NCBI GenBank assembly: GCA_050012355.1
Contig: JBEKHI010000044.1
Coordinates: 1 to 29,731 of the forward strand
From: JBEKHI01 sp050012355
GTDB lineage: Bacteria > Actinomycetota > Actinomycetes > Streptosporangiales > Streptosporangiaceae
DNA: 29,731 nucleotides
Direction of reading: 5' to 3'
Within the stretch, counting starts at the first letter, position 1. Every line of letters begins with the position of its first letter. Shown here piece by piece: positions 1 to 7,229 of the stretch. Position numbers and translations under genes: made by a program. The notes under the pieces are model-generated. The model was not told where the DNA came from and ran no database searches. It saw only the letters and a list, made by a program, of their open reading frames with translations.

Positions 1-18
1 ACAGGAGCACGGAAAACA

Positions 19-62
19 CGCGCCGCGCGGGTCCGGTGATGATGCCGGACCCGCGCGGCGCG
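19..62. terminator. Perfect 18-bp hairpin, likely terminator of an upstream gene
   Basis: Positions 19-36 are the exact reverse complement of 45-62, leaving an 8-nt loop (37-44). The stem is almost all G/C. No T-run follows, which is common for actinobacterial hairpin terminators. It lies at the window edge before the first gene, so it most likely ends a gene to the left. I infer termination from shape only. Confidence 0.7.
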
Positions 63-103
63 ATGCTGGTTAGCCGCCGATCACGCGCTGAGATGATTCC
101 GGT

Positions 104-499
104 GTGATCGGACGCCTTGAGAAGACAGTGATCGACTGTCCTGACCCGCGCGCTCTGGCTGAGTTCTACTGTCAGGTGCTGGGGATGCGGATCAACGAAG
201 ATATCGACGGCTGGGTGGTCATCGGTTCCGCGCCAGGCCTGCGCCAACTGGCGTTCCAGCGCGCCGCCAACTGGATTCCGCCGCGCTGGCCAGACCCCGC
301 CTACCCGCAGCAGATGCACCTGGACATCCGCGTGAGCGACCCCGCCCAGGCCGAACAGGAATTGCTCGCGTTGGGTGCTACCCGTGTCCGCGGTGAACGC
401 GAGACGGGCTTCTGGGTCTTCACCGACCCAGTCGGCCACCCGTTCTGCATCGTTTTCGGCCGCCATGCTGCCGATGACATCTTGCCGCGGCCTGTCTAA
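104..499 (+). CDS. VOC/glyoxalase-like superfamily protein
   Basis: This 131-residue protein reads as a single vicinal-oxygen-chelate (glyoxalase/bleomycin-resistance) unit. It opens with the typical first strand and helix (TVIDCPDPRALAEFY...LGM). It then has the QMHLDIRV strand carrying a possible metal-ligand His, and ends with a DPVGHPFCIV segment typical of the family's closing strand. Family members bind a metal and a small substrate or drug, or act as dioxygenase or isomerase; the sequence does not tell which. The start is GTG at 104; no strong Shine-Dalgarno sequence is visible (only GATTCCG just upstream), so the start is moderately certain. The gene faces the SRPBCC gene, 29 bp from its end, and appears monocistronic. 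Confidence 0.85.
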   Translation: MIGRLEKTVIDCPDPRALAEFYCQVLGMRINEDIDGWVVIGSAPGLRQLAFQRAANWIPPRWPDPAYPQQMHLDIRVSDPAQAEQELLALGATRVRGERETGFWVFTDPVGHPFCIVFGRHAADDILPRPV

Positions 500-528
500 G
501 CCAGAGCCGCGGATGCGGTGACGGCTGG

Positions 529-1014
529 TCACTGGGCTGGGAGCGCGGGGCGGGGCTTGCCGGGGGCGACGGTGCGGGCCAGGATCCCGAGCGTGGCCCG
601 CAGTGCGCTCTCTGGGATCACCGGGAAGATGGCGGCGTCCTTCCAGCTCTGCTCGGCCCCCGACCAGTCGTAGTAGGACGTCACGAGGGTGCCCTCCTCG
701 ATTGGCTCCAAGCGGTAGCCATACACGTGGCCGAGGTTCAGCTGGCCGTGGACGGTCCAGGCAATCTCCTGGTCCGGTTTGAACGTGACGATTTCGACGG
801 TGACGTCGTAGAGACCAAGGGGATAGTCGTTGAGTGCTTCCCGGTCCATGTGCACGACGAAGGTGTCTCCCGCCTTGGCGACGATGTCGCCGCTGGCCTC
901 CATCAGCATGCCGGAGCTGTCGATGGCAACGTGCCCCTGGGGGCTCCTGAGCACGGCGAAGATCTCGCCCGCTGGTGCGGCCACAGCCCGCTGCACTTCG
1001 AGTCGTTCCGGCAT
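529..1014 (-). CDS. SRPBCC-fold (polyketide cyclase/START-like) protein
   Basis: This 161-residue protein starts MPERLEVQRAVAAPAGEIFAVL, the usual first strand and helix of the SRPBCC hydrophobic-cavity fold. It continues with a VEIVTFKPDQEIAWTV strand and a final helix (ALRATLGILART). Such proteins bind hydrophobic ligands or act as cyclases or dehydratases; no substrate can be read from the sequence. A YDWSGAEQSWKD segment resembles SRPBCC proteins of actinomycetes annotated only as polyketide cyclase/dehydrase. No clear ribosome-binding site precedes the ATG at 1014, so a leaderless or slightly different start is possible. It is transcribed away from the phosphatase gene and shares the 1015-1203 intergenic region with it. 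Confidence 0.8.
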   Translation of the reverse strand: MPERLEVQRAVAAPAGEIFAVLRSPQGHVAIDSSGMLMEASGDIVAKAGDTFVVHMDREALNDYPLGLYDVTVEIVTFKPDQEIAWTVHGQLNLGHVYGYRLEPIEEGTLVTSYYDWSGAEQSWKDAAIFPVIPESALRATLGILARTVAPGKPRPALPAQ

Positions 1015-1109
1015 GTGACGATTGTTGCGCGGCGGCGCAGGACGGCGCCAGCCTGATCGGCGCGGGTCGCCGGTTTCTGTTGCAGATAGGAACTAACAGC
1101 CGTTAAATC

Positions 1110-1142
1110 GTTCAATGTCCGTACATCTTCAGTTAGGCTGGC
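1110..1142 (+). promoter_or_regulatory. Degenerate PHO-box-like array (three 11-bp units)
   Basis: Three 11-bp phased units begin at 1110, 1121 and 1132: GTTCAAT, GTACATC and GTTAGGC, each followed by 4 nt. They match the Streptomyces PhoP direct-repeat core GTTCACC at 5, 5 and 4 of 7 positions. The array lies about 60 bp upstream of a predicted secreted phosphatase, where PhoP control would make sense. The match is weak and could be chance. Confidence 0.25.
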
Positions 1143-1203
1143 CGTCCCTCCGGACTGGGAGCATTGCTCTGTTTTGTCGGCCATTGCCCAGGGAGGGGCA
1201 GTA

Positions 1204-2760
1204 ATGACGGAGAGCATGGAGCGCACCGGCGTCTCGCGCAGGTCGTTCATAGGGGGCGTCGGCGTTACCGTCGGCGGCTTGGTGGTGGCCAGCGGCCCGG
1301 TCCTATGGCAACAGGCGGCCAAGGCCGACACGGTCACCGCTGAGCAGGTTCACCTGACCTTCGGCGAGGACCCGGCCAGTGAGGTCGTCGTTTCGTGGGT
1401 GACACCGACCTCGGTGTCCAACCCGAAGGTGATTGTCGGCACCACGGCAGACGGCTTTGGCCGCACCGTCGCGGCCGAGACCCGCGCCTACACCGACTCC
1501 AACAACGGCATCGTGACGATTGCTCAGCACGCCCGTATCGACGGCCTGAGGCCCGACACCGACTACGTGTACCAGATTGTCAGCGACAACGAGGAGCAGC
1601 TTTCGAGTGCGTTCCGCACCGCCCCGGCGGGCCGCGCGGCGTTCCGGTTCACTAGCGTCGGCGACATCGCCTGCGGTGACACCGCCTACTCGAAAGCGTC
1701 GCTCAACGCCGCGGCGACCGCCGCGTCGATCGAGCAGTTCGACCCGGTCGTACACCTGGTTAACGGTGACCTGTCCTATGCCAACTCCAATCAGCTGTAC
1801 CAGCCCCAGGTCTGGGAGGAGTACTTCGACAACACGCAGCTCTCGTCCGCGAACCGGCCGTGGATGCCGGCCCTTGGCAACCACGAGAACGAGCCTGGCA
1901 ACGGCCCGCAGGGCTACCTGTCGTACCAGACCCGCTTCACCCTCCCGAAGAACCACTCCGGCGACTTCGAGGGCAACTGGTACAAGTTCCAGGTCGGCTC
2001 GGTGCTGTTCGTCATGCTGGACAACAACGACGTCTGCTACCAGATCGACACTGGCACCTACCTGAGCACTGGCGACAACCAGACCCTGACCGGCTACTCC
2101 GGCGGTGCGCAGGAGAGGTGGCTGGAGAAGACGCTGCGCGAGGCGTCGACCGACACCTCGATCGACTGGATCGTCGCCGTCATGCACCAGCCCGCCATGT
2201 CCACGTCTGACGCGGACGGCTCCGACCTGGGCATCCGCCAGAGCTGGATGCCGCTTTTCTACAGGTATGGCGTGGACTTCGTGCTGGCCGGCCACGACCA
2301 CGACTACGAGCGCAGCTATGTGGTGAAGGGCACCGACTCCGGCACCGTCCTGCGGCCGCACGTCGTCAGCACCGACCTGAACAGCGTCGACTCCGACGAG
2401 GGCCTCGTCCACCTGGTGATCGGCACGGGCGGCACCCACGGCCACGACGACGTCTACCAGACGGACACCGCGGGCGAACCAACCGAGACCATCAACGTCT
2501 CCGGCACCGCGACCGAGACCGAGGACGCGCCGTGGTCCGCGGTCACCGACCCCAACACCACCTACCCGTGGGGCCTCGGCGTGTTCGACGTGGACCCGGG
2601 CCGCTTCCCCGGCGACAAGACCAAGATGACCTTCACCTACTACCACACCCCGGCCGCCACCGCTGCGAACCCGTACCCGGCCGCGATCGAGTTCGACACC
2701 TTCACCGCTACCCGGACCCGATCGGACGGCTTCGGCTTCCGCCAGCGTAACGCCAAGTAG
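1204..2760 (+). CDS. Secreted purple-acid-phosphatase-like metallophosphoesterase (Tat substrate)
   Basis: This 518-residue protein begins with a twin-arginine signal (SRRSFIGG at about residues 11-18, then a hydrophobic stretch), so it is predicted to be exported folded. A fibronectin-like N-terminal domain follows (about 40-140). The dinuclear-metal phosphoesterase core comes next: GD at about 153, GDLSY near 187, GNHE near 225, a metal-ligand His in AVMHQP near 327 and GHDHDYER near 363. These are the purple acid phosphatase ligand motifs and all are present. It should hydrolyse phosphomonoesters outside the membrane. An in-frame TTG lies at 1174, but ATG 1204 is preceded by GGGAGGGG at good spacing and gives the better signal peptide. 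A hairpin terminator follows. The gene stands alone; the upstream PHO-box-like array suggests phosphate control. Confidence 0.93.
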   Translation: MTESMERTGVSRRSFIGGVGVTVGGLVVASGPVLWQQAAKADTVTAEQVHLTFGEDPASEVVVSWVTPTSVSNPKVIVGTTADGFGRTVAAETRAYTDSNNGIVTIAQHARIDGLRPDTDYVYQIVSDNEEQLSSAFRTAPAGRAAFRFTSVGDIACGDTAYSKASLNAAATAASIEQFDPVVHLVNGDLSYANSNQLYQPQVWEEYFDNTQLSSANRPWMPALGNHENEPGNGPQGYLSYQTRFTLPKNHSGDFEGNWYKFQVGSVLFVMLDNNDVCYQIDTGTYLSTGDNQTLTGYSGGAQERWLEKTLREASTDTSIDWIVAVMHQPAMSTSDADGSDLGIRQSWMPLFYRYGVDFVLAGHDHDYERSYVVKGTDSGTVLRPHVVSTDLNSVDSDEGLVHLVIGTGGTHGHDDVYQTDTAGEPTETINVSGTATETEDAPWSAVTDPNTTYPWGLGVFDVDPGRFPGDKTKMTFTYYHTPAATAANPYPAAIEFDTFTATRTRSDGFGFRQRNAK

Positions 2761-2785
2761 TCCTCGGTACCCCTGAGATGACGGC

Positions 2786-2816
2786 CGGGGGCACCGGGAG
2801 GGTTCCGGTGCCCCCG
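2786..2816 (+). terminator. Hairpin terminator after the phosphatase gene
   Basis: A 12-bp perfect stem (2786-2797 with 2805-2816) encloses a 7-nt loop, starting 25 nt after the phosphatase stop. It is G/C-rich and followed by TTCCGT rather than a long T-run. The facing membrane-protein gene ends at 2839, so the hairpin may serve both strands. Confidence 0.85.
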
Positions 2817-2838
2817 TTCCGTATCCGGCGGTGAGCCG

Positions 2839-3360
2839 CTATTCGGTGATCTTGGTGAGGAACAGCCAGGCGCTCGTGACGCCGCCCACAAGAGCTACCA
2901 GTACCGGACCGACCAGGACGTAGAGTCCCGCCTGCACCCCGAGTACCAAGACGATGCCCGCGGCCAGCAGCAGCAACGAAGTGACCGTGATGGGAGTAAC
3001 AGCCTCGAGTACGGGCGCGATCGCCTGGTTACTCCGGCCGCCCTTCGCGCGCCGGTCCAGAACGTGGAGGCCGGTACCAGCGATCATGGCGAGAACGATC
3101 AGCTCGGCGCCGAGCGTGCGATACGACTGCCCGGGAATCGCGATCAGTACCGAAATAAGCAGGATCATGCTGAACAGGCTCAGCGTCTGGGCCGCCCGGT
3201 TCCGCAGTTCCTGTGACCTCGTGATGGACGCGACCCTGATCGAGACCGCCACGAACAACAGTCCGGTCATCGTGGCGGCGGCGCCACCACAGATCTCGGC
3301 GAACGTGTCCCAGGCTTTCAAGCCAATCCCTTCAGCCGCGGGGCCTCTTGCCGCGAGCAT
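2839..3360 (-). CDS. Four-TM integral membrane protein of unknown function
   Basis: The protein is up to 173 residues with four hydrophobic segments (roughly 24-45, 62-80, 85-100 and 118-160, the last region holding two helices split by a short turn). After a short amphipathic start (AWDTFAEICGGAAATMTGLLFVAVSI), the pattern resembles small actinobacterial membrane proteins of unknown role. No catalytic motif is visible. The ATG at 3360 has no ribosome-binding site. An in-frame TTG at 3321 is preceded by GAAGGG at good distance and may be the true start, giving 160 residues. It is divergent from the CBS gene, separated by a G/C-rich region with an 11-bp direct repeat. Confidence 0.7.
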   Translation of the reverse strand: MLAARGPAAEGIGLKAWDTFAEICGGAAATMTGLLFVAVSIRVASITRSQELRNRAAQTLSLFSMILLISVLIAIPGQSYRTLGAELIVLAMIAGTGLHVLDRRAKGGRSNQAIAPVLEAVTPITVTSLLLLAAGIVLVLGVQAGLYVLVGPVLVALVGGVTSAWLFLTKITE

Positions 3361-3470
3361 ACGACTCGAAGACAGAGGTAGTCGCCGCCGCGGTGCGAGG
3401 CATCCGCCGCCGCGGCGAGTACGATCAGCGCGGTAGCGCCTAGTGCAAAACAGATGTGCGGAGGGTGACG

Positions 3471-4187
3471 ATGGACGCAGGAGCGCGGTTTCTCGCTGCC
3501 TTCAACGAGATCGAGGATCACTTCCGGAGCGCGCTCGGGGTCGATGACCACGCCGAGTTCGCGTCGATGGCGCGGGAATATGCCACTAGCCATCGGCTGC
3601 CTAAGGAGTACCGGGACGAACTGTCGGCGTTCGCATCGCTGAGGAACGCGATCGTTCACGGGCGGTACTACGGCGGCCGTCCTATCGCCGAGCCAGTGGC
3701 GGAGGTAGTCGACCAGATCGAGCGGCTCCGCGACCGGATCGTGGCTCCGCCTACCGCCTTGTGCGTGCTGGGCAGCATGGACGTCTGCACGACCGGCCCG
3801 GATGAGCCGATCAGCAGTGCCCTGGACCATATCCGGCGCTTCGACTACTCGCAGCTTCCGGTGTACGACGGCGCCGCGTATGCGGGCATCCTGACAACCA
3901 ATGCGATCGCTCGGTGGCTGGCAGCCCAGCTGGCGGCATCCGGCGGGCTGGCCGAGGCCGAGTCCGTCCGCCGCGTGCTGACCTTCGCCGAGCCGCATGA
4001 GCAGGCGGTGCACACGCCCAAGACACTCACCGCCGCGCAGGCCATCCACCACCTGTCATCGGACGGGCACGCAGGACGGCCGACGGTCGCGTTGATCATC
4101 ACCCAGTCCGGCAAGGTCACCGAGAAACCGCTCGCGGTCGTGGTCAGACATGACCTGCCAGCGCTTATGACAGCGCTAACGATTTAG
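3471..4187 (+). CDS. CBS-domain protein with N-terminal HEPN-like motif
   Basis: This 238-residue protein has a helical N-terminal third and a C-terminal CBS pair. The N-terminal part contains the sequence RNAIVHG (Arg58, His63), which fits the Rx4-6H signature of HEPN domains, many of which are RNases. The first CBS unit is clear: a DEPISSALDHIRRFDYSQLPVYD segment and a YAGILTTNAIARWL strand-helix (about 115-145). The second is more diverged (about 180-235). CBS pairs bind adenosyl ligands such as AMP, ATP or SAM and act as sensors, so a ligand-gated HEPN effector is possible, but that is inference. An in-frame GTG lies at 3456; ATG 3471 was chosen because GGAGGG (3460-3465) precedes it by 5 nt. 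The AraC operon follows 30 bp downstream. Confidence 0.75.
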   Translation: MDAGARFLAAFNEIEDHFRSALGVDDHAEFASMAREYATSHRLPKEYRDELSAFASLRNAIVHGRYYGGRPIAEPVAEVVDQIERLRDRIVAPPTALCVLGSMDVCTTGPDEPISSALDHIRRFDYSQLPVYDGAAYAGILTTNAIARWLAAQLAASGGLAEAESVRRVLTFAEPHEQAVHTPKTLTAAQAIHHLSSDGHAGRPTVALIITQSGKVTEKPLAVVVRHDLPALMTALTI

Positions 4188-4217
4188 CATGCTGGTGGAA
4201 GAGCGGAGGTCCGGCAG

Positions 4218-5057
4218 GTGCCAGCGCGAGCCGTGTGGCGGCGGGTCAACCCGGGAACCGGGCAGGTCCTGGACTTGCTGCATGCGCGGATCGTCGAGCC
4301 GTACGCCCCGCACCTGCATCAGGAATTCGCCGTTGGCGCGTGTACAGCGGGCATCGAGGTGATTCGCTACCGCGGCGCGCAGCATTACTCGGGTCCGGGA
4401 AGCATCGTGATTCTTGAACCCGGCGAGCCGCATACCGGCGGACCGTCGGATAAGTCGGGCTTCGTCTACCGCGTGATGTATCCGGCCGCCGACTTGCTGC
4501 GCGACGAATGCGGACGTATCCCGCGATTCCCCGAGCCGGTTGTGATCGATCCCGAGCTCGCGAGCGCGCTAAGAAGCGTGCATGCCGCGTTCGGCCGGGA
4601 CACCGAGCCGTTCGAGATGGAGTCACGACTGGCCTGGCTGCTGGGAGAACTGGTGCGACGGCATGCCTCGCCGGCAATGCCCGAGGTCGAGTCCCGTAAG
4701 GCCAGTGGTGTGGCCCGGCTGGTACTGGCCACGCTGTCCGATCGGATGTCGTGCCCGCCCACGCTCGCCGAGATCGCGTCGGAGGCCGGGATGTCGCGAT
4801 ACCAGCTCGTGCGGACCTTCGGCGCTGAGGTCGGCATGCCGCCATATGCCTGGCTGGCTCAGCACCGGGTCACCCGCGCCCGGGCGCTGCTGGAGGAAGG
4901 CCGCGGCCTGGCGGAGACGGCGGCCATCACCGGCTTTGCCGATCAGGCCCACCTGACCAGGTGGTTCAGGCGAGTCGTGGGCGTCACCCCCGGTGTGTAC
5001 CGCAACAGCGTTCAAGACACCCCCGGACCGAGTGAGCGATGCTCAGCTAGTGGCTGA
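4218..5057 (+). CDS. AraC-family transcriptional regulator
   Basis: This 279-residue regulator has an N-terminal cupin-type sensor domain (about 15-140), including HLHQEFAVG and GSIVILEPGEPHTG, the hallmark of AraC_binding domains. The C-terminal region carries the double helix-turn-helix (about 170-265): LAEIASEAGMSRYQLVRTF is the first HTH and AETAAITGFADQAHLTRWFRRVVGVTP the second. The GTG start at 4218 is preceded by CGGAGG at 8-nt spacing. The gene ends 15 bp before an EamA transporter on the same strand, so the two form an operon and the regulator probably controls that exporter in response to a small molecule. The ligand is unknown. Confidence 0.93.
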   Translation: MPARAVWRRVNPGTGQVLDLLHARIVEPYAPHLHQEFAVGACTAGIEVIRYRGAQHYSGPGSIVILEPGEPHTGGPSDKSGFVYRVMYPAADLLRDECGRIPRFPEPVVIDPELASALRSVHAAFGRDTEPFEMESRLAWLLGELVRRHASPAMPEVESRKASGVARLVLATLSDRMSCPPTLAEIASEAGMSRYQLVRTFGAEVGMPPYAWLAQHRVTRARALLEEGRGLAETAAITGFADQAHLTRWFRRVVGVTPGVYRNSVQDTPGPSERCSASG

Positions 5058-5072
5058 GATGCGAAGGTCCCG

Positions 5073-5981
5073 GTGAGCCGGAAGGGCTGGATCCTGTTCG
5101 CGATCATGTGTGTGGTGTGGGGCATTCCCTACCTGCTCATCAAGGTCGCGGTGGGAGGTGTCGCGGTCCCGGTAGTGGTCTTCGCGCGGACCGCGCTAGG
5201 AGCGATGATCCTGCTTCCGCTGGCGTTGCGCTCGGGGCAGCTGAGCACGTTGCGCCGCCATTGGCTAGTGCTCGTGGCGTTCACCGTGCTTGAGGTGATC
5301 GGACCATGGGGACTGCTGTCGGAGGCCGAACGGAAACTGCCCAGCTCGCTCGCCGGACTGCTGGTAGCGGCCGTGCCGATCATCGGCGTGGTGGTCGCCA
5401 AGCTCACCGGTGGCACCGAACGGCTCGGCCGCTGGCGCTGGGCCGGGCTCGTCATCGGCCTGGCCGGGGTCGCGGTGCTGGCCGCTTCTGACCTGAACCG
5501 TGGTAGCGGCTGGCCGATCGCGGAGATCCTGCTGGTGTCCGTGGGCTACGCGTCCGCGCCGATCATCGTCGCCCGCAAGCTCGGGGACGTCCCGTCCATG
5601 GTGCTCACCGCGGCTTGCCTCAGCATCGCCGCGATCGTCTATGCGCCGCTGGCCATCCTCAGCTGGCCGCACCGGATGCCGGACAGCAACGTGCTGGCGG
5701 CGCTGGCGGCGCTCGGTGTGGTCTGCACCGCCTGCGCGTTCACCGTGTTCTTCGAGCTCATCCGGGAAGTCGGCACCTCGCGCGCCATGGTCTTCACTTA
5801 CGTGAACCCGGTGGTGGCGGTGGCAGCCGGAGTCACTCTGCTCGGGGAGCCGCTCACCGTCACCATGGTGGCATCGTTCGTGCTGATTCTCGCCGGCTGC
5901 CTGCTAGCCACCAGAGGCGAGCCGCTCGGCCTCGAAGCCGAACAGGCCGATCCACTCGGCGAGGTGAGCGCTAAGCCGTGA
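5073..5981 (+). CDS. EamA/DMT-family transporter
   Basis: This 302-residue polytopic protein has about ten hydrophobic helices arranged as two EamA repeats, one starting at WILFAIMCVVWGIPYLLIK and the second near AEILLVSVGYASAPIIVARK. The last helices carry the common TYVNPVVAVAAGVTLLGEPLT motif of the drug/metabolite transporter superfamily. Such proteins export amino acids, metabolites or drugs across the cytoplasmic membrane, usually by proton antiport. The start is GTG at 5073, with GAAGG about 8 nt upstream. It lies directly behind the AraC regulator, which likely controls it. It converges on the next gene with 4 bp between stop codons. Confidence 0.92.
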   Translation: MSRKGWILFAIMCVVWGIPYLLIKVAVGGVAVPVVVFARTALGAMILLPLALRSGQLSTLRRHWLVLVAFTVLEVIGPWGLLSEAERKLPSSLAGLLVAAVPIIGVVVAKLTGGTERLGRWRWAGLVIGLAGVAVLAASDLNRGSGWPIAEILLVSVGYASAPIIVARKLGDVPSMVLTAACLSIAAIVYAPLAILSWPHRMPDSNVLAALAALGVVCTACAFTVFFELIREVGTSRAMVFTYVNPVVAVAAGVTLLGEPLTVTMVASFVLILAGCLLATRGEPLGLEAEQADPLGEVSAKP

Positions 5982-5985
5982 TCGC

Positions 5986-6792
5986 TCAGGTCACTGTCCG
6001 CGGCAGGTCTTTTGCGTAGACAGCGACGGCTGCCTCGGCCAACTCGCACAGACCGGTGACCGACTGCCGCAGCAGGCGCCAGCCGGCGAACCCCGTCAGC
6101 AAGCCGAGCAGAACGGCCGGCCACCACCACGCGCCGAGTACGACGACGGCGACCGCCCAGGCCACCGTCTCGCAGGCGGCGTCGTAGGAATCCCGTGCGC
6201 CAGTGAGGGACGCGCGGGCCGACTCCGGCATGACCAGCAGCAGCGCGGCCCAGCTGGCCGTGATGTCCAGGCTGGTCCGCTCGCGGACGCGTTGCCTGGT
6301 GGCCGCGAGCTGGTCGGCCGACCACGTGTAGCCCGCGGGCGGCTCCGGCGAAGTGACGGCCCGCCGCGCATCGAGCCGGGCCTTGCGCAGCGCTTGGCCC
6401 TGGTCCCCGGACCGGACCGCCGCGATCCCCAGCTCCTTGGGATCCGTCCAGCGTCGCCGGCGAGCCGCCAGGACACGGTCGCCGAGCGGGACCAGCCACC
6501 ACGGCCACGCTCCGCTGGCCAGCACGTCCACACCAGCGGCGGCGACCGGCACCACGAACGAGCACACGGCCACAGCGAACGCCAGCAGTACGAGAGAGGC
6601 GGCCGCGCCCGACTGGGAGATCTTCAGCGCGGTCGCTATGCGTTCGCGAGCCAGCCCCAGGTCGGCCGCATGAGCCTGGCCGAGCTGGCCGCCGCAGATC
6701 ACGGCGGCCAGGACGTAGACGGTGGCGGGCAGCAGCCGCCGGAAAAACCAGCGGTCAGGGATGCGGCTCTGAAGCTCGGCTAGCAGGCTCAC
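5986..6792 (-). CDS. Membrane protein of the CHAT locus, unknown function
   Basis: This 268-residue protein has two N-terminal hydrophobic helices (about 20-40 and 60-88), a long polar middle (about 100-200, rich in Arg and Glu), and a hydrophobic region near 210-245 that may hold two more helices. The middle segment is predicted to be cytoplasmic and helical. I recognise no family. The GTG start lies only 3 nt after the stop of the Cys-cluster gene, so the two are co-transcribed and probably translationally coupled. Because that gene diverges from a CHAT-protease gene, the membrane protein may be a target, anchor or pore for the locus; this is guilt by association only. Confidence 0.75.
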   Translation of the reverse strand: MSLLAELQSRIPDRWFFRRLLPATVYVLAAVICGGQLGQAHAADLGLARERIATALKISQSGAAASLVLLAFAVAVCSFVVPVAAAGVDVLASGAWPWWLVPLGDRVLAARRRRWTDPKELGIAAVRSGDQGQALRKARLDARRAVTSPEPPAGYTWSADQLAATRQRVRERTSLDITASWAALLLVMPESARASLTGARDSYDAACETVAWAVAVVVLGAWWWPAVLLGLLTGFAGWRLLRQSVTGLCELAEAAVAVYAKDLPRTVT

Positions 6793-6795
6793 CGG

Positions 6796-7176
6796 CTATT
6801 CCACGAGCCGCAGCGGCTGACCGGACATCCAGCAGCAGGGGGCGGTAGGTGAGTCGTCGCGCAGCTCCACCCGGGGACAGCTCCGGGTCGGGCAGACCCA
6901 TCCGGATGAACGCGGCGCCGGACCTTCCGGAAAGCCACGGCCCATGGTGACCTCCAGCCCGAGGCCGCCGGGAATGCCGACGGCTGTGGCCGCGTCATGC
7001 AGCGCGCGGATCGCTTCCCGCCATGCCGCGGTGGATGGCTCGGCGGCGAGGAACGCCTGGCTGAGGGGGTCCCACCGCTCGTCGCCGAGTTCCAGCCTCA
7101 GGTCCGCGGCGTTCAGGCACAGATACAGGGCCGCGTCCGAGTACGGGTCGGGACCACGGGCCTTGCGCCGGACCAC
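6796..7176 (-). CDS. Small protein with C-terminal Cys cluster (putative zinc ribbon)
   Basis: From GTG 7176 this is a 126-residue protein. The first 75 residues are helical and polar (SDAALYLCLNAADLRLELGDERWDPLSQAFL). The C-terminus holds CPTRSC (Cys95, Cys100) and a CC pair (Cys114-115), with a closing GQPLRLVE. Spacing suggests a small zinc ribbon of the kind seen in short proteins beside actinobacterial conflict or signalling genes. The ORF is open to an ATG at 7266, but GTG 7176 has GGAGG (7185-7189) at 8-nt spacing and a good promoter just upstream, whereas the upstream ATGs have neither and overlap the CHAT gene. It likely acts as an adaptor or sensor for the locus; function unknown. 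Confidence 0.72.
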   Translation of the reverse strand: MVRRKARGPDPYSDAALYLCLNAADLRLELGDERWDPLSQAFLAAEPSTAAWREAIRALHDAATAVGIPGGLGLEVTMGRGFPEGPAPRSSGWVCPTRSCPRVELRDDSPTAPCCWMSGQPLRLVE

Positions 7177-7201
7177 GCCCACGTCCTCCAAATCCCGCCA
7201 T

Positions 7202-7229
7202 ATCGTAACTAGCGTGACCATCATGTCAC
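7202..7229 (-). promoter_or_regulatory. Minus-strand promoter with GTGAC-N6-GTCAC palindrome
   Basis: Read on the minus strand, GTGACA (7229-7224) and TACGAT (7207-7202) are separated by 16 nt, a good housekeeping-type promoter for the Cys-cluster gene, with its ribosome-binding site 13-17 nt beyond the -10. An inverted repeat GTGAC-CATCAT-GTCAC (7214-7229) overlaps the -35 and spacer. It also covers the likely start codons of the divergent CHAT gene (GTG 7214, ATG 7223). A regulator bound here would be placed to control both directions. Confidence 0.55.

Noticed and set aside
1303..2646. Long minus-strand frame opposite the phosphatase
   Set aside because: It has typical GC-rich antisense composition (Val/Arg/Gly-rich, no motifs) and lies entirely opposite a gene with complete catalytic motifs.
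3318..4052. Minus-strand frame opposite the CBS gene
   Set aside because: The plus-strand protein has CBS motifs and a good ribosome-binding site; this frame has no recognisable pattern.
6944..7222. N-terminal extension of the CHAT protein in the open frame
   Set aside because: This part is the antisense of the Cys-cluster gene, is Arg/Ser-rich like a shadow frame, and has no start with a ribosome-binding site. The helical composition of the real protein begins near 7223.
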